From the NCBI GenBank assembly GCA_027023265.1, contig JALVVV010000001.1:1-64000 (forward strand): a DNA stretch of 64,000 nucleotides, in the 5' to 3' direction. A program made the translations under genes and the position numbers. The notes under the pieces were generated by a model. It was given only the letters and a program-made list of their open reading frames with translations. It was not told the origin of the DNA and made no database searches. The stretch's first letter is position 1; every line of letters begins with the position of its first letter. Positions 42,707-54,023 of the stretch are shown here, piece by piece. The DNA comes from DHVE2 group archaeon. GTDB taxonomy: Archaea; Thermoplasmatota; Thermoplasmata; Thermoplasmatales; Aciduliprofundaceae.

Positions 42707-43138
42707 TCAAGATATAACGAGGCTTTTTACCGGGAAGTGTCTGGTTAATATTTCCCTAGCCAGTTTGAGATTTCTCCCATCTCTGCCAATTGCTCTTGCT
42801 TTCTCTCTGGGATCAACGTACACAACAACGCTGAACGCTCCATCTTCATTGTTCACTTTCACATTCTTAACGTGGTATCTTCTGAATATGTTGTACGCGA
42901 ACTTGGCAATATCCGGTGAGAATTCAATGACCATAACATTTTTTTGTAGCATGTTTCTGAGCATTTGAATCTTTTCACCATGATTTTGAAGCACTTTTTT
43001 GATTGTTCTTGGGTAAACAATGAAAATTATTGTGTCATCTTTATCTATGCAATCTTTGACATCAACGTTGGTTGCTGCCTCAAATATAGATATGTATCTG
43101 AGTGTCTGTGCGTTTAGCTTTATGCTCATGTCCTTCAC
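42707..43138 (-). CDS. nusA: NusA-like KH-domain transcription factor
   Basis: The product is 143 residues. It has two KH domains and nothing else, as in archaeal NusA: IIFIVYPRTIKKVLQNHGEK near 35-55 and AIGRDGRNLKLAREIL near 115-131 (GRDGRN is the GxxG loop). Archaeal NusA binds RNA near polymerase and its gene is usually in the rpo operon. The start overlaps the rpl30e stop by 4 bases. Confidence 0.9.
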   Translation of the reverse strand: MKDMSIKLNAQTLRYISIFEAATNVDVKDCIDKDDTIIFIVYPRTIKKVLQNHGEKIQMLRNMLQKNVMVIEFSPDIAKFAYNIFRRYHVKNVKVNNEDGAFSVVVYVDPREKARAIGRDGRNLKLAREILTRHFPVKSLVIS

Positions 43139-43413
43139 TTCACCATGGCTGATAACTTGCTCTCCCCTTCAGATACGACTGTTACCACGGATACACTGAA
43201 GGGCTTGCCGCAAATAGCACCCAGATCGAAGCCATCGCCTTCAAATTCTATTATTGGAACGTTAGCCTCTATCTTCTCGGGTGCATTATTTGCCACTATT
43301 AACAGCTTGGCATTGCCACTGCTAATTGCCTTTTTCGCCTGTTTAACTCCGATGTATATCTTTCCAGTCTTTATTATTTTTTTAAGCTCCTTTGCAAGGA
43401 CGTCCCTATTCAT
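43135..43413 (-). CDS. rpl30e: Ribosomal protein L30e
   Basis: The product is 92 residues of the L7Ae/L30e fold: KTGKIYIGVKQAKKAISSG then LLIVANNAPEKI, and LGAICGKPFSVSVVTV. It binds the large subunit near bridge B4 in archaea and eukaryotes. It lies between rpoA2 and nusA, its standard archaeal position, with 5 bases to rpoA2. Confidence 0.93.
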   Translation of the reverse strand: MNRDVLAKELKKIIKTGKIYIGVKQAKKAISSGNAKLLIVANNAPEKIEANVPIIEFEGDGFDLGAICGKPFSVSVVTVVSEGESKLSAMVK

Positions 43414-43418
43414 TTAAT

Positions 43419-44972
43419 TCACCTCTTTTTTGGTTTGTATATGAGTACAACTGCACCTGTACCCAGGGTAACAGGCTGGCCTACTATTATATTTTCGGCC
43501 ACTCCGTTAAGTTCATCAACCTCGCCGGTTACACCTGCAGCAAGCAAGTGCTTTGAGGTTATTTCAAATGCAGCCCTGGCAAGCACGCTCTCTTTCTGGC
43601 CAGCTACACCGTGCCTGCCTATAGCCTCAACATATCCTTTCTGGGTCATAACATCCGCCACTAACATCAAATGGCGTATATCCACGCTCAAACCTTGCTG
43701 CTGGAGTGTGTCTAATGCTTCGTATATTATCGCATTTCTTGCAGCTTCCACCCCCAGCACATTGGCAATTTCAATTATGTTGTTGGTTTTAGTTCTTCTT
43801 CCATCCACGCCATCCATATCAAGCACATCTCTCAAGTTGGAGCCTTGAGTGTATATTACCCACTCATTTGTATCGCCAGATTTTCTTACAATTGCACGCT
43901 CTATCCCTTTAACTCCCTTAAGAGTAAGTTCGCTTATTTCCGTGGAGAGTCTGTTTAGATTCTTATATGAAGGCTCCGATAGTTTTACTTTTATATTCTC
44001 GCCTTCCACTTCAACAACTATTTTCAGCTTAATTTTAGCTAAGCTTTCCACGATGTTATCTTTTGTAACGCCCCTGTTTTCCATCTCCTCCATATTTGGA
44101 CGGATAATCACGGACATATCTGTAATATTAGTGACTATGTCCGCCACGTCTTTTATAAGCGTACTTTCTATTTTCTTTGCCAGTTCTTTTGCCCCGTCTT
44201 CGCTGTACCGCGTTTTTTCATCAAGATAAATGGTCATCATTGGAGTTGAAGGGTCCCTCCTTGCATCCACTATTTCTATCAACCTCGGAAGACCGAGAGT
44301 AACGTTCATCTCTGCTACACCAGCATAGTGGAAAGTTCTCAGAGTCATCTGTGTACCCGGCTCACCTATACTCTGAGCCCCAACGATTCCGACCGCTTCG
44401 TACGGATCTACCTGCCTTTTCTTGTATATCTCCACCGCTCTATCGACTATTCTCTTCAGTTCTGTATTTTTTATGTCGTACTTCTCCTCAGCTTTCGCTA
44501 TTTCGCTAACTATCGAGAATGGCAGTTCTACGCCGTAATCCTTTATAGCCATCTCATATATTTTTCGCTCTTCATCTGTCATATCCCTGAACTTTTTCAG
44601 CTCGAAGTCTGTTATGAGTGTGAGCGTTCCGTATGAATATTTTGAAACTCTCTTTATTTCTTCTCCATTCTCTTTTCTGAACTCGTTGAGGGGTATTGAG
44701 GCAATCTCCTGAATTTCTTCTAAATAGAGCAACGTTTTCAGGTTTTTGTTAGATCTCCTCATTATTCCCTCCAAGGGCTCATACTCCCTTACTTCCGTAA
44801 CACGCACACGATAATTCGCTTCTTTTCCTTTGAGTGTAATGTACGCGTAAAATGGTGGTTCAAGCTTTACCGGAAAATCCACCGCGTAATATACAGGAGC
44901 ATTGAGCATAAGTGCCTCTACGTTATTCATTTTATCTTTCCAGATGAGCACCAGCTCAGAATCGCCACTCAT
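43419..44972 (-). CDS. rpoA2: RNA polymerase subunit A'' with N-terminal extension
   Basis: The product is 517 residues, against roughly 380-400 in most archaea. The A'' core begins near 150: [20 protein letters not shown] near 195 leads into the trigger-loop and bridge-helix region, and ends in the jaw and cleft ([19 protein letters not shown] near 445). The first 120 residues form an additional beta-rich domain ([20 protein letters not shown] near 44) with PUA/EVE-like character. Its start overlaps rpoA1. The extension keeps frame and codon use, so it is not an assembly error that I can see. Confidence 0.92.
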   Translation of the reverse strand: MSGDSELVLIWKDKMNNVEALMLNAPVYYAVDFPVKLEPPFYAYITLKGKEANYRVRVTEVREYEPLEGIMRRSNKNLKTLLYLEEIQEIASIPLNEFRKENGEEIKRVSKYSYGTLTLITDFELKKFRDMTDEERKIYEMAIKDYGVELPFSIVSEIAKAEEKYDIKNTELKRIVDRAVEIYKKRQVDPYEAVGIVGAQSIGEPGTQMTLRTFHYAGVAEMNVTLGLPRLIEIVDARRDPSTPMMTIYLDEKTRYSEDGAKELAKKIESTLIKDVADIVTNITDMSVIIRPNMEEMENRGVTKDNIVESLAKIKLKIVVEVEGENIKVKLSEPSYKNLNRLSTEISELTLKGVKGIERAIVRKSGDTNEWVIYTQGSNLRDVLDMDGVDGRRTKTNNIIEIANVLGVEAARNAIIYEALDTLQQQGLSVDIRHLMLVADVMTQKGYVEAIGRHGVAGQKESVLARAAFEITSKHLLAAGVTGEVDELNGVAENIIVGQPVTLGTGAVVLIYKPKKR

Positions 44973-47656
44973 TTTTTCTTCCTCCTTTCAAGATATTCCT
45001 CTCCAAAAAGGTCTACCAGTAACTCCTCCACATTTATTCCCTCGTTCCAGTTGCTCTTGGTGGGATCTACCCCATCTTCTCCATACTTAAACTGAATTAT
45101 GTTGTTGCCAGTATCCACAACAACTCCATCATCGCGGACTTTAAGGTCCTCCAGAGCATTTATTAGCCTTCTCTGCATATATCCAGAGCGAGACGTTCTC
45201 ACTGCAGTATCCACGAGACCTTCGCGACCTCCCATGGAGTGGAAGAAGTATTCTGTTGGATTCAGACCCTTCTTATACGATGATTCTACGAATCCGCGAG
45301 CTTTTGCACCAAGATCACCCCTCTTGAAGTGGGGAAGCGTGCGGTCCTGATATCCACGATGAAGCCTCTGTCCTCTCACAGATTGCTGTCCAATTGAACC
45401 TGCCATCTGTGATAAGTTCAGCATTGATGCCCTTGCCCCACTCCTTGCCATTATAACCGAAGCGTTTTCAAGACCAAGGTATTTAGCAGATATCTTACCT
45501 GCCTCATCTCTTGCTTTTGCCAAAACACCCATAATTTCCATTTCCAAGGTTTCTTCCAAGCTACGACCCGGTAATGGCTGCAGTTCTCCCTTCTTGTAAT
45601 GCTCTATAAGTTTCTCCACTTTATCCTCAGCTTCTTTTATAACGCTCATTATTTGCAATTTTGCGTCTTCAGGGATGTCTTCATCATCAATTCCAGATGT
45701 GAATCCTATGTAAGAAATCACACCCACAGCCAGCCTTGTCAAATCATCTATGAACTTGCGTCCCAGATTTTTATCTACTTTAACTATTTTATCCAAAAGC
45801 TTGCCTTTGAAAGAGCCAATGGCATTTTCGTCTATGGTTCCCGCCACTAACTTGCCATCTCTGATGACAACATAGGCGTCTATCGGGCACTTCTCCTTCA
45901 TACATGTTCCTCCACAAACGGAGGGATCGCATATTTTGCTTTTGAACTCTATGTTAACTCCTTTGTTAAGTATCAAAGAGAACAAGTCCTTGCCCATATA
46001 GTACTCTTTTCCATCGATTATCTTTGGCTCCGGCAACTCATCATAGTTCAGGTAAGACAGTATGTGAACTGCTTCAGATTTTGTAAACTTCGGATTTTTA
46101 TGAGTCAGTAAAAACATAGCTGTGATGTGGTCGTGAATTCCGCCTATTATGGGGCCTCCGAATCTTGGTGATAAAATGTGCTCCTGAACTAGCATTAAAA
46201 TCCTTGCCTCTGCTCTTGCTTCTTCACCCTGTATGACGTGCAAATTCATTTCATCTCCGTCAAAGTCTGCATTATATGGTGGACACACAGCCAGGTTGAA
46301 CCTGAACGTACGATACGGCATTACCTTAACGCGATGCCCCATCATGCTCATCCTGTGCAAAGACGGCTGTCTGTTGAAGAGTACGATATCTCCATCAGTT
46401 AGATGTCTTTCCACAACCCAACCCACTTCAAGTTTCTTTGCAACCATCTCAGAGTTCGTCTCGGTAATTTTTATTCTCCTGTTGTCTGGTCGTATAACAT
46501 AATTCGCCCCAGGCAAATATCTACCGTTTTCGTCACGGGGGTTCGGGCCCCTCATAATTATCTCACGCATTTTTTCTATGTTCTGCTCTGTCACGGCAAT
46601 AGGAACGGTCAGTTCCCTAGCAGCCTTCTCTGGCACACCTACCTCGTTGATAGAGAGGAATGGCTCTGGAGATATCACCGTTCTTGATGAAAAGTTCACG
46701 CGTTTACCGGATAGATTTGACCTAAATCTTCCCTCCTTTCCTTTTAACCTTTGAACAAGAGTTTTAAGCGGCCTACCGCTCCGATGCCTTGCAGGAGGTA
46801 TCCCTGCGGTCTGATTGTCGAAATAGGTTGTAACGTGATACTGAAGTAACTCCCAGAGGTCCTCTATTATAAGCTGGGGTGCGCCACTGTCCCTATTTTC
46901 CCTCAACCTCTGGTTAATTCGGATTATGTCCACAAGTTTGTGTGTTAGGTCATCTTCGCTTCTCTCTCCGGTTTCCAGAGTTATCGTAGGTCTTACATTT
47001 ACAGGAGGCACGGCAATAACTGTAAGAACCATCCACTCTGGCCTTGCGGTTTCAGGATTCACACCCATGAGTTCAAGGTCATCGTCAGGTATGCGCTCCA
47101 GTCTTTCTCTAATCTCTTTGGGGGTGAGCTTTCTACCCTCTTCCCTGAATGTGGTTGGTTTATCCAGCGTTATCTTTTTCTGCTCAGCCTGGCAGTGAGG
47201 ACATATTGGCCGGGAAGCTGCCTCGTCAATTATCCTTTTGTACAGTACAAACATCTGCATGGGCGAGGCACCCATCTTCTTTGCTTCCTCAATTTTCATC
47301 TTGTACATTTCTATTTCTTCATCGGTGAGCTTCAACCTGCCACATTCTCTACACGTTGCGTCTAAATAATTCTTTATGTTTTTTACAAAACCCACGTGGA
47401 TTACCGGCATGGCAAGTTCTATGTGACCAAAGTGCCCTGGACACTCGTCCACCTTTCCACCACAGGTTTTGCACCTCAAACCAGGTTCAATTACACCCAT
47501 ATGAAGGTCCATAAGACCCTTATCTATTGGAAAACCATCATCATCGTAGGTATCTGCGGTTATTACCTTAACTGCGCTCATTTTCCTGATTTCATCAGGA
47601 GAAAGCAGTGAGAACTTTATGGAATTAATCCTCTTGGTGAGTCCGAAAGCCCTCAT
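44969..47656 (-). CDS. rpoA1: RNA polymerase subunit A'
   Basis: The product is 895 residues. It is the catalytic large subunit, split from A'' as in most archaea. Zinc sites [17 protein letters not shown] (near 60) and CRECG...CPHC (near 100 and 150) form the clamp. The active-site motif [12 protein letters not shown] lies near 465 and holds the catalytic Mg2+. An additional [11 protein letters not shown] region lies near 585. It overlaps rpoB by 4 bases and rpoA2 by 4 bases. Confidence 0.97.
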   Translation of the reverse strand: MRAFGLTKRINSIKFSLLSPDEIRKMSAVKVITADTYDDDGFPIDKGLMDLHMGVIEPGLRCKTCGGKVDECPGHFGHIELAMPVIHVGFVKNIKNYLDATCRECGRLKLTDEEIEMYKMKIEEAKKMGASPMQMFVLYKRIIDEAASRPICPHCQAEQKKITLDKPTTFREEGRKLTPKEIRERLERIPDDDLELMGVNPETARPEWMVLTVIAVPPVNVRPTITLETGERSEDDLTHKLVDIIRINQRLRENRDSGAPQLIIEDLWELLQYHVTTYFDNQTAGIPPARHRSGRPLKTLVQRLKGKEGRFRSNLSGKRVNFSSRTVISPEPFLSINEVGVPEKAARELTVPIAVTEQNIEKMREIIMRGPNPRDENGRYLPGANYVIRPDNRRIKITETNSEMVAKKLEVGWVVERHLTDGDIVLFNRQPSLHRMSMMGHRVKVMPYRTFRFNLAVCPPYNADFDGDEMNLHVIQGEEARAEARILMLVQEHILSPRFGGPIIGGIHDHITAMFLLTHKNPKFTKSEAVHILSYLNYDELPEPKIIDGKEYYMGKDLFSLILNKGVNIEFKSKICDPSVCGGTCMKEKCPIDAYVVIRDGKLVAGTIDENAIGSFKGKLLDKIVKVDKNLGRKFIDDLTRLAVGVISYIGFTSGIDDEDIPEDAKLQIMSVIKEAEDKVEKLIEHYKKGELQPLPGRSLEETLEMEIMGVLAKARDEAGKISAKYLGLENASVIMARSGARASMLNLSQMAGSIGQQSVRGQRLHRGYQDRTLPHFKRGDLGAKARGFVESSYKKGLNPTEYFFHSMGGREGLVDTAVRTSRSGYMQRRLINALEDLKVRDDGVVVDTGNNIIQFKYGEDGVDPTKSNWNEGINVEELLVDLFGEEYLERRKKK

Positions 47657-50600
47657 TTCATATCACCTACCCTTAACCTCATTATCACACCAAGCGCCGC
47701 CAGCTCATCGCGCATTAACTTGAATGCGTAGCTTGTCTCTATTGGATAGATGTTCGTGGTGTTTCCGCAAACGGGGCACCGGAGTATCCCTTTTTTACGA
47801 TCGTATATTGCTATGTGACCGCAATCGGGGTTGCCGCATACGTAAAGTATGGTTCCGTCGGAATTGTCCAAAAGGCGGTCCTTGATTACCATGGCTGCCC
47901 CGTGCCCAATTAGCGTATCCCTTTCCATTTCTCCAAATCTGAGACCTCCCAAACGGGACCTTCCCTCCGTGGGCTGTCTGGTGAGTATCTGAACTGGACC
48001 GCGGGAGCGTGCATGGAATTTTCCAGCAACCATATGGTGTAACTTCTGATAATAAATGACGCCAATAAATATCTCCGCCTCTATCTTTTTGCCAGTTATT
48101 CCATCGTACATGATTTCTTTCCCGGTGTATTTGAATCCGTGGCGCACTAAAGCCTCCCTGAGAGCTTTCTCAGGCTCTCCGCTAAACGCGGTACTATCCA
48201 CAAATCTCCCTTCTAAAGAGCCAACTTTACCCCCAATCATTTCAAGCACGTGGCCCACGGTCATTCTTGATGGAATTGCGTGAGGATTTATTACTAAGTC
48301 AGGGATTATCCCGCTCTCTGTGAATGGCATATCTTCTTGGGGTATAAGTGCGCCAACAACGCCTTTCTGGCCATGCCTCGATGCAAACTTGTCGCCGAGC
48401 TCCGGAATTCTCATGTCCCTTACCTTGATTTTCACTAACCTGGAGTTGTTTTCGCTGACTGTTAGCAGAACAGAATCTACCCAGCCTTCCTCCTCTGGCC
48501 TCATTGTGACACTGCTCTCCCTTCTCTTCTGTGGTCCCAGTAGTTCCATTTCCTCATCAAGGAATCTCGGTGGCGAGGTCTTTCCAACCAGTACGTCTCC
48601 CCCTTTCACATGAACTTCCGGAGAGATAATTCCGTCCTCATCTAAGTGTCTGTAGCGTTCCTCTGTCATGGCTCCCCTCACGTCTGGCGTGGGTATTTCA
48701 AAGCGGTCTTCTTGACCTCCCGGATACCTGCGCTCTTCAGATTTATATGTTCTGAAGAATGTGCTTCTCCCAAAACCCCTCTCAACGGATGCTTTATTCA
48801 TAACAATGGCATCTTGCATGTTGTACCCGTGGTAAGATATGATGGCAACCACTGCGTTCTGACCAGCAGGCCTCTTCATGAAATTCACAAAATCCATGGT
48901 TTTTGTTTTAACTATCGGAGCCTGAGGATAATGCAGGAGGTGCCCTCTGGTGTCCGGCCTCCTTCGGTAATTAACTGCAGGAAGCCCAAGTGATTGTTTC
49001 ATCATCGCTGCACCCATCGTAATACGTGGAGAAGCGTTGTGGTGCGGATATGGTATGCAACCTGCGATGGCCCCCAGTATCAGCAGGGGGTCTATTTCCA
49101 TATGAGTGTGCTCCCGGGTCAAGAGTGATGGCACTTCAAATGTGTGCCCGCAATGTGCGCATTTGAGCACTATGTTTTCTTCCCCAGGATTTACCCATTC
49201 AACATCGTTCCTGCCAAGCGCACGACCACAATGAGGGCAGCGCTCTGGAACATCATATGCGTAAACGGCAATGTATGAATTTTCTTCCTCTTCCGCATCT
49301 ATCCATTCCATAACTCCTTCCTTGACCAAATCGTCAACTGTAATTTTACCCTGTTTCAACCTCTCGCGCACTTTGCTATCGTATTTAAGTCTGCCATTTT
49401 CCACGACCATTAATGGTCTTCTGATTCTGCCCCTGTCACTGTTTATTATCACTTCATTGGTGGTATCGTCGAACCTTATATTAATCTGGTGTGAAATAAG
49501 CCCCTTGCGTCTTTTCGCTCTTATTTCCCTCGTTAGTTCGGCACCATCTCTCACGTACCCTACCAGATTGCCATTAAGATACACCCTTGCAAATCCTTCT
49601 TTTTCCACATCCATTTGTTTTAGACCGAGTGACCTTAACGTCTTCATCACATTTTCTTCAGGGTAACCCTCAGATACATCTATTATCAGCGCCGCGTTCT
49701 TAACCAAACCGCAGTTTTGACCCTCCGGTGTTTCGTTGGGGCACAACCTACCCCACTGGGTCGGATGCAAATCTCTCGCTTCAAAATGTGGTTGAGACCT
49801 CGTGAGAGGGGATATCACGCGACGAAGATGGCTGAGAGTGCTCATATGAGAAGTCCTGTCAAGCAACTGCGATACACCTGTTCTTCCACCTACCCAGTTT
49901 CCCGTGCTCATGGCATGCATTATCTTTTGAGTGAGCACGTCCTGACGAACCGCAGCGCGCACCCTGATACCCTTCTTCCTGTTGTATGTTCTTTCCAACT
50001 GGTACTTCAAATCCTTCATCAATGCATCAAAAGCGGTACGGAAAAGTTCTTCAAGCAAATCCCCGGATAGTTTTATTCTCTTGTTTGATAGGTGATCTTT
50101 ATCGTCCTCTTTTCTAAGTCCAAAGTGAAGTTCCAGCACGCGACGTGCCATCCTCCCCAGATAATATGCCTTCTTTAATCTGCTGTCTTTATCTACTCCC
50201 AAGTGAGGTAGAAGGGATATGTCCAGGATTTGAGATATTTTCTTCTCCCGGTATTCCTTTGCCTGGCCAGCAGCAAAACGCTTCTCAAGGTATTCTATGG
50301 CATCTTTTTGCGTTCTTATTCCATTGGGGGGATACAGGTCTTTGTTCTCAACTTCCTCTATGTTTGCCATTGCAATGACGCTCATTTTCTCGTGACTCAC
50401 AATTGCTCTGTATATTTCGTTGTCCCTTTCCAGTCCAAGAGCTTTCATCACAATTATGAGGGGGATGGTTCCCGCAACTGCTGGAATGGACACGGTAAGT
50501 ATCCCGTCTGCTTTTTTTTCTATCATTGTTAGCGCCCTGTATCCTTCCCTCTGTGAGAATACCTTTGCAACCTCAATAGTGGTGTTGTATTTTTCTGTTT

Positions 50601-51264
50601 TCTCCACTAACACCCTGTTGGGAGCAAGATCTTCCAGGGAAACAAGGACTTTTTCGCTACCGCCAACTATGAAATAACCACCAGGGTCATCGGGGTCCTC
50701 CCCAACGTACTGTAACTTTTTACGGTAAGACCAGTTTAAGATTTCCTTGTCCTTTGAGATTTCATCCAAATAACTATCAATATTGTCTTCGTGTATTGTG
50801 CATATTTTTGATTTTACCATCACTGGGAAATCCCCTATTTTTATCATTTCTGGCTCTCTCTCTGTGCACCTTCCATCGGACTCACATTCTTCCACGGTTA
50901 TGTACAGATAAAGAGGCGCCAGATAACTCATATCCCTTAGCCTTGCTTCCATCGGAGTTATTTGCACCGTTGCACCTGTTGCCTCCTTAACTTCGGGTTT
51001 TCCTATAATAATTGTGGGCGCAGCATCTCTCAAGTCTCCTTCTTCAGCTACCCTTCCAAACCTTATCCTTATTTTTTTACCGCCAGTCTTGGTGGGGTCC
51101 AGCGTCATAACTCCCGGCGGATCTTCATCCGTTACCTTAGTGGTATCGACAATCTGCTGCATTATACTGTTAACATTGTCGGGCGTGGGTATCAGGTCGT
51201 TGTACGATGCAATATGGTGATTAACAACGCTCTTTTTAAACAGAGAATCTATAATGGTTCGCAT
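47653..51264 (-). CDS. rpoB: RNA polymerase subunit B (unsplit)
   Basis: The product is 1203 residues from the ATG at 51264, which has GGGTG upstream; a GTG three codons earlier is in frame. Methanogens and Archaeoglobus often split B into B' and B''; the single gene here is typical of Thermoplasmatales and Thermococcales. Motifs include [20 protein letters not shown], the active-site GHKGRHGQKG-like [20 protein letters not shown] near 1000, and the C-terminal zinc site CGNPDCGH...CPVCGN near 1150. Confidence 0.97.
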   Translation of the reverse strand: MRTIIDSLFKKSVVNHHIASYNDLIPTPDNVNSIMQQIVDTTKVTDEDPPGVMTLDPTKTGGKKIRIRFGRVAEEGDLRDAAPTIIIGKPEVKEATGATVQITPMEARLRDMSYLAPLYLYITVEECESDGRCTEREPEMIKIGDFPVMVKSKICTIHEDNIDSYLDEISKDKEILNWSYRKKLQYVGEDPDDPGGYFIVGGSEKVLVSLEDLAPNRVLVEKTEKYNTTIEVAKVFSQREGYRALTMIEKKADGILTVSIPAVAGTIPLIIVMKALGLERDNEIYRAIVSHEKMSVIAMANIEEVENKDLYPPNGIRTQKDAIEYLEKRFAAGQAKEYREKKISQILDISLLPHLGVDKDSRLKKAYYLGRMARRVLELHFGLRKEDDKDHLSNKRIKLSGDLLEELFRTAFDALMKDLKYQLERTYNRKKGIRVRAAVRQDVLTQKIMHAMSTGNWVGGRTGVSQLLDRTSHMSTLSHLRRVISPLTRSQPHFEARDLHPTQWGRLCPNETPEGQNCGLVKNAALIIDVSEGYPEENVMKTLRSLGLKQMDVEKEGFARVYLNGNLVGYVRDGAELTREIRAKRRKGLISHQINIRFDDTTNEVIINSDRGRIRRPLMVVENGRLKYDSKVRERLKQGKITVDDLVKEGVMEWIDAEEEENSYIAVYAYDVPERCPHCGRALGRNDVEWVNPGEENIVLKCAHCGHTFEVPSLLTREHTHMEIDPLLILGAIAGCIPYPHHNASPRITMGAAMMKQSLGLPAVNYRRRPDTRGHLLHYPQAPIVKTKTMDFVNFMKRPAGQNAVVAIISYHGYNMQDAIVMNKASVERGFGRSTFFRTYKSEERRYPGGQEDRFEIPTPDVRGAMTEERYRHLDEDGIISPEVHVKGGDVLVGKTSPPRFLDEEMELLGPQKRRESSVTMRPEEEGWVDSVLLTVSENNSRLVKIKVRDMRIPELGDKFASRHGQKGVVGALIPQEDMPFTESGIIPDLVINPHAIPSRMTVGHVLEMIGGKVGSLEGRFVDSTAFSGEPEKALREALVRHGFKYTGKEIMYDGITGKKIEAEIFIGVIYYQKLHHMVAGKFHARSRGPVQILTRQPTEGRSRLGGLRFGEMERDTLIGHGAAMVIKDRLLDNSDGTILYVCGNPDCGHIAIYDRKKGILRCPVCGNTTNIYPIETSYAFKLMRDELAALGVIMRLRVGDMK

Positions 51265-51276
51265 ATTTTTCACCCA

Positions 51277-51528
51277 TTAATCTCTCACTACAACTCTATA
51301 AACAACAATCCTCCCCGCAGTGGGGCTTTTTCTCACAATTTTTATTAAACTTCCTATTGGTATGTGGCCGTACTGTCTTTCTAAAATCCTGAGAACGGGG
51401 TCGCTTTTTCGTATCTTGGGAAGGTTCTCCTTTTTTACTTTTAGCTTCTCTAAAACTATCGCTTCCTCCTCTTCAGGCACTAAATAATGCTCCGGAACAA
51501 GCTCGTGCTCGAGCACGTTAAACTTCAT
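51277..51528 (-). CDS. rpoH: RNA polymerase subunit H (Rpb5-like)
   Basis: The product is 83 residues. LVPEHYLVPEEEEAI, LPKIRKSDPVLR and PTAGRIVVYRVVVRD match archaeal RpoH, the C-terminal assembly domain of eukaryotic Rpb5. It opens the polymerase operon and lies 12 bases before rpoB. tRNA-Lys lies just upstream. Confidence 0.96.
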   Translation of the reverse strand: MKFNVLEHELVPEHYLVPEEEEAIVLEKLKVKKENLPKIRKSDPVLRILERQYGHIPIGSLIKIVRKSPTAGRIVVYRVVVRD

Positions 51529-51551
51529 CTTTTCATCACCTCATGAGGGTA

Positions 51552-51624
51552 CGGGCCTGCGGGGATTCGAACCCCGGACCACCTGGTTAAAAGCCAGGTG
51601 CTCTTCCAGCTGAGCTACAGGCCC
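51552..51624 (-). tRNA. tRNA-Lys (UUU)
   Basis: A 73-nt cloverleaf. The acceptor stem GGGCCTG/CAGGCCC ends in G73. The anticodon stem CCTGG/CCAGG encloses CTTTTAA, giving anticodon TTT. The T loop TTCGAAT is present. There is no intron. It is divergent from tRNA-Ile with about 117 bases between, containing TATA-like elements on both strands. Confidence 0.94.
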
Positions 51625-51741
51625 ATGCACGCTATTGTTCGGACATATAGGGCATATATATAAACTTTGTCCCTGTAAAAATTTCCTTATGGGTGGAGAC
51701 CCAATAAAATTTAAATATTTAATGTTTATAATCCCCCACAA

Positions 51742-51816
51742 GGGGCCGTAGCTTAGCATGGTTGGAGCACCCGGCTGATAACCGGGAGGTCGCCGGTTCA
51801 AATCCGGTCGGCCCCA
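51742..51816 (+). tRNA. tRNA-Ile (GAU)
   Basis: A 75-nt cloverleaf. The acceptor stem GGGGCCG/CGGCCCC ends in A73. The anticodon loop CTGATAA gives GAT. The T loop TTCAAAT is present. AAATATTTAATG lies about 25 bases upstream as a TATA element. There is no intron. Confidence 0.93.
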
Positions 51817-51910
51817 CTTTATCAAAATGCTCTCTTCATAGTGATGATTGGTGTTATTGTTTTTGCAAAAATATATATACGTAATCCCAATGTCCATCTT
51901 GGTGAGTTAG

Positions 51911-52432
51911 ATGGTGCGCAAGCCAGGCAGGATGTATCGCAATCTTGAAGGTCCAGCATATACGAGGAGAGAGTATATGGGCGGTGTGCCCAACCCGAAA
52001 ATTGTGCATTTTGAAATGGGTAATGTTGAAGCTAAAGAGGATTTTCCCGTGGAATTGAGTTTAATTGTGGATGAGGATTGCCAGATTAGGCATAATGCCC
52101 TTGAATCGGCCAGAATTATCGCTAACAAGTATCTAAACAAGGTGGGGAGTGCAAATTACTTCTTGTGGATTCGCGTGTATCCCCATCATGTAATCAGGGA
52201 GCATAAAATGGCCACAGGCGCAGGTGCCGATCGTATCTCGTCTGGAATGAGCAAGGCTTTTGGAAAGCCAGTGGGCACCGCTGCAAGGGTAAAAAGCGGG
52301 CAAGTTGTGATGTCTGCGAGGGTGCACCCTGCGAATGTTGAGCGTGCAAAGAGGGCACTGAGAGAAGCATCCTACAAGCTGCCAACGCCATGCAGAATTG
52401 TAGTGACCAAAGGTGCCGAGCTAATAAAGTAA
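51911..52432 (+). CDS. rpl10e: Ribosomal protein L10e
   Basis: The product is 173 residues. [20 protein letters not shown] opens the protein, and [20 protein letters not shown] near 95 and [12 protein letters not shown] near 120 are conserved. L10e (the L16 counterpart) contacts the tRNA near the central protuberance. A TATA element and GGTGAG precede it. It is the first protein gene after tRNA-Ile. Confidence 0.96.
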   Translation: MVRKPGRMYRNLEGPAYTRREYMGGVPNPKIVHFEMGNVEAKEDFPVELSLIVDEDCQIRHNALESARIIANKYLNKVGSANYFLWIRVYPHHVIREHKMATGAGADRISSGMSKAFGKPVGTAARVKSGQVVMSARVHPANVERAKRALREASYKLPTPCRIVVTKGAELIK

Positions 52433-52450
52433 TTGTAATAATTTCCACCT

Positions 52451-53185
52451 TCATTTTTCACTCTGAGATAGCATAATCCTTATAAAATTGGTTAGATGTT
52501 CTGCAAGGGAGGGATTATCCGTGTATCCGCATGCTTCCAGCGCGGGTGATGCCAGCAGCGCCCTTTTATTATCGCTTACCACGTCGGTGGCTATTAGCCC
52601 TTCTCTTCTGTATATGTTAGCATTTAGCGGGACTTTTTGATTTGGGGAAGTTATGATAATAACTCTTACTCCGCGATTAACTGCCTGTTCTAAATTCTTT
52701 AGCAATGCTTTTCTTATCTCTGAGAACACAGGAGTTGATATAATAAGCTCATAATCTGATAAATCCACGATTTCCATTAACTTTCTCAGCACTCTTTCCC
52801 TGCCATATATGGTGTAAACCAGCTGCGGCTCGCCTTTTTCCATAAGATACTCATGCACGAATTCAAGCTTGTCGAATAGCTCGTCCACTTCCGATACAAT
52901 ACGGTCTCTTATCTTTGATAATTCTTCCGGTTTGTATATTTTTGGTCTGCCTTCTGATGATACCACAAAACCCTTTTTTTCAAGGGAATCTAAAACCTTG
53001 TATGAGGATGTCCTCGGAATTCCTGCCGTTTGAGCTATAATCTCCGCGTTGCCCACTCCCAATACCACTACCGCCAGAAATGCTTTAGCCTCATACTGCG
53101 ATAATCCAATGTTCTGAAGCGATGAGACCATCTTCTTGTACTCGTCAAAGGCCTCTTCCATGTCCATAGTTGATAATGTCCTCAT
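52451..53185 (-). CDS. TrmB-family transcriptional regulator
   Basis: The product is 244 residues. The N-terminal winged helix (about 20-85) has LSQYEAKAFLAVVVLG, GIPRTSSYKVLDSLEKKG and the wing EGRPKIYKPEE. The C-terminal part has a phospholipase-D-like/TrmB effector fold (YELIISTPVFSEI, RGVRVIIITSP) that binds sugars in characterised family members. It converges with rpl10e with 18 bases between. The ligand is unknown. Confidence 0.87.
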   Translation of the reverse strand: MRTLSTMDMEEAFDEYKKMVSSLQNIGLSQYEAKAFLAVVVLGVGNAEIIAQTAGIPRTSSYKVLDSLEKKGFVVSSEGRPKIYKPEELSKIRDRIVSEVDELFDKLEFVHEYLMEKGEPQLVYTIYGRERVLRKLMEIVDLSDYELIISTPVFSEIRKALLKNLEQAVNRGVRVIIITSPNQKVPLNANIYRREGLIATDVVSDNKRALLASPALEACGYTDNPSLAEHLTNFIRIMLSQSEK

Positions 53186-53341
53186 TACATATTATTTCTT
53201 CTTTGGATATTTTTAGGGGGTTGACGATAAAAATACCTTGTATGAACCTATTTCACGAATGTGTGGTGTTTAATGTCATATTCTTTTTATTTGCAAGTTA
53301 GCATGGTAAATATGATATATCTTCCAGAGTTACGGTTTCTT

Positions 53342-53845
53342 ATGAGAATAGCGGTTGTAAGTGATACCCACGACAATCAGAATGCGGCTAGGGAAATTGT
53401 AAAATTAATAGGTGAAAGAGGTATTGACACCGTGATACATCTTGGAGATATCGTATCTCCTTTTACCCTGAGATTGTTTTCAGGGTTTAATTACTATGGT
53501 GTTTTTGGAAACAACGATGGGGAGAGATTACTCCTTAAAAAAATTGCAGATGAACACGGTATGCATATTGAGGAGCAGCCATTCACATTCGAATTATGCG
53601 GGAAAAAATTTTTGATTTACCACGGCTCAGGTAGCGTGGAGAAAACAAGGGGAATAGTGGAGAGCTTTGCAGAAAGCGATGCTTATGATTTTGTTCTTTA
53701 CGGACACACGCACATAATAGATGTTCGGAGAATTGACCGCACACTAATTCTAAATCCAGGAGAGGCATGCGGATATTTATCAGGAAAGCGCAGCTTTGCG
53801 GTTCTGGATACTGCAAATGGCAATGTAGATATTGTAGAATTCTGA
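53342..53845 (+). CDS. MJ0936/YfcE-type metallophosphoesterase
   Basis: The product is 167 residues from the ATG at 53342, where the calcineurin-fold core begins. Earlier in-frame codons add only unlikely hydrophobic sequence. Metal ligands are visible in VVSDTHDN near 6, HLGDIVSP near 34, GNNDGE near 54, YHGS near 92, and YGHTHI near 118. Members hydrolyse phosphodiesters, with natural substrates unclear. No partner gene is adjacent. Confidence 0.9.
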   Translation: MRIAVVSDTHDNQNAAREIVKLIGERGIDTVIHLGDIVSPFTLRLFSGFNYYGVFGNNDGERLLLKKIADEHGMHIEEQPFTFELCGKKFLIYHGSGSVEKTRGIVESFAESDAYDFVLYGHTHIIDVRRIDRTLILNPGEACGYLSGKRSFAVLDTANGNVDIVEF

Positions 53846-53956
53846 GTCTCTGTGCTGTTAAGCGCTAAGCAGTTTTCGTATTTTTCTCATTGAAATGTTC
53901 CTTTTTAGATAACCGTGAGAAAATGTTTTTAAAATAAGTGTAGATTATTATTAATT

Positions 53957-54017
53957 GTTCTCAGATGTGAGAACCACACCATGTCATCACCTGCGGGCAC
54001 AGGGTCTCCCAGGAGAC
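53957..54017 (+). promoter_or_regulatory. Two hairpins in the archaellin leader, one covering the ribosome site
   Basis: GTTCTCA-GATG-TGAGAAC (53957-53974) lies where transcription should start after a TATA-like TTTTTAAAAT at about 53926. GTCTCC-CA-GGAGAC (54004-54017) contains the AGGAG that would act as ribosome site for the ATG at 54024. Translation control of the archaellin is a possibility. Confidence 0.5.
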
Positions 54018-54023
54018 GAAAAT

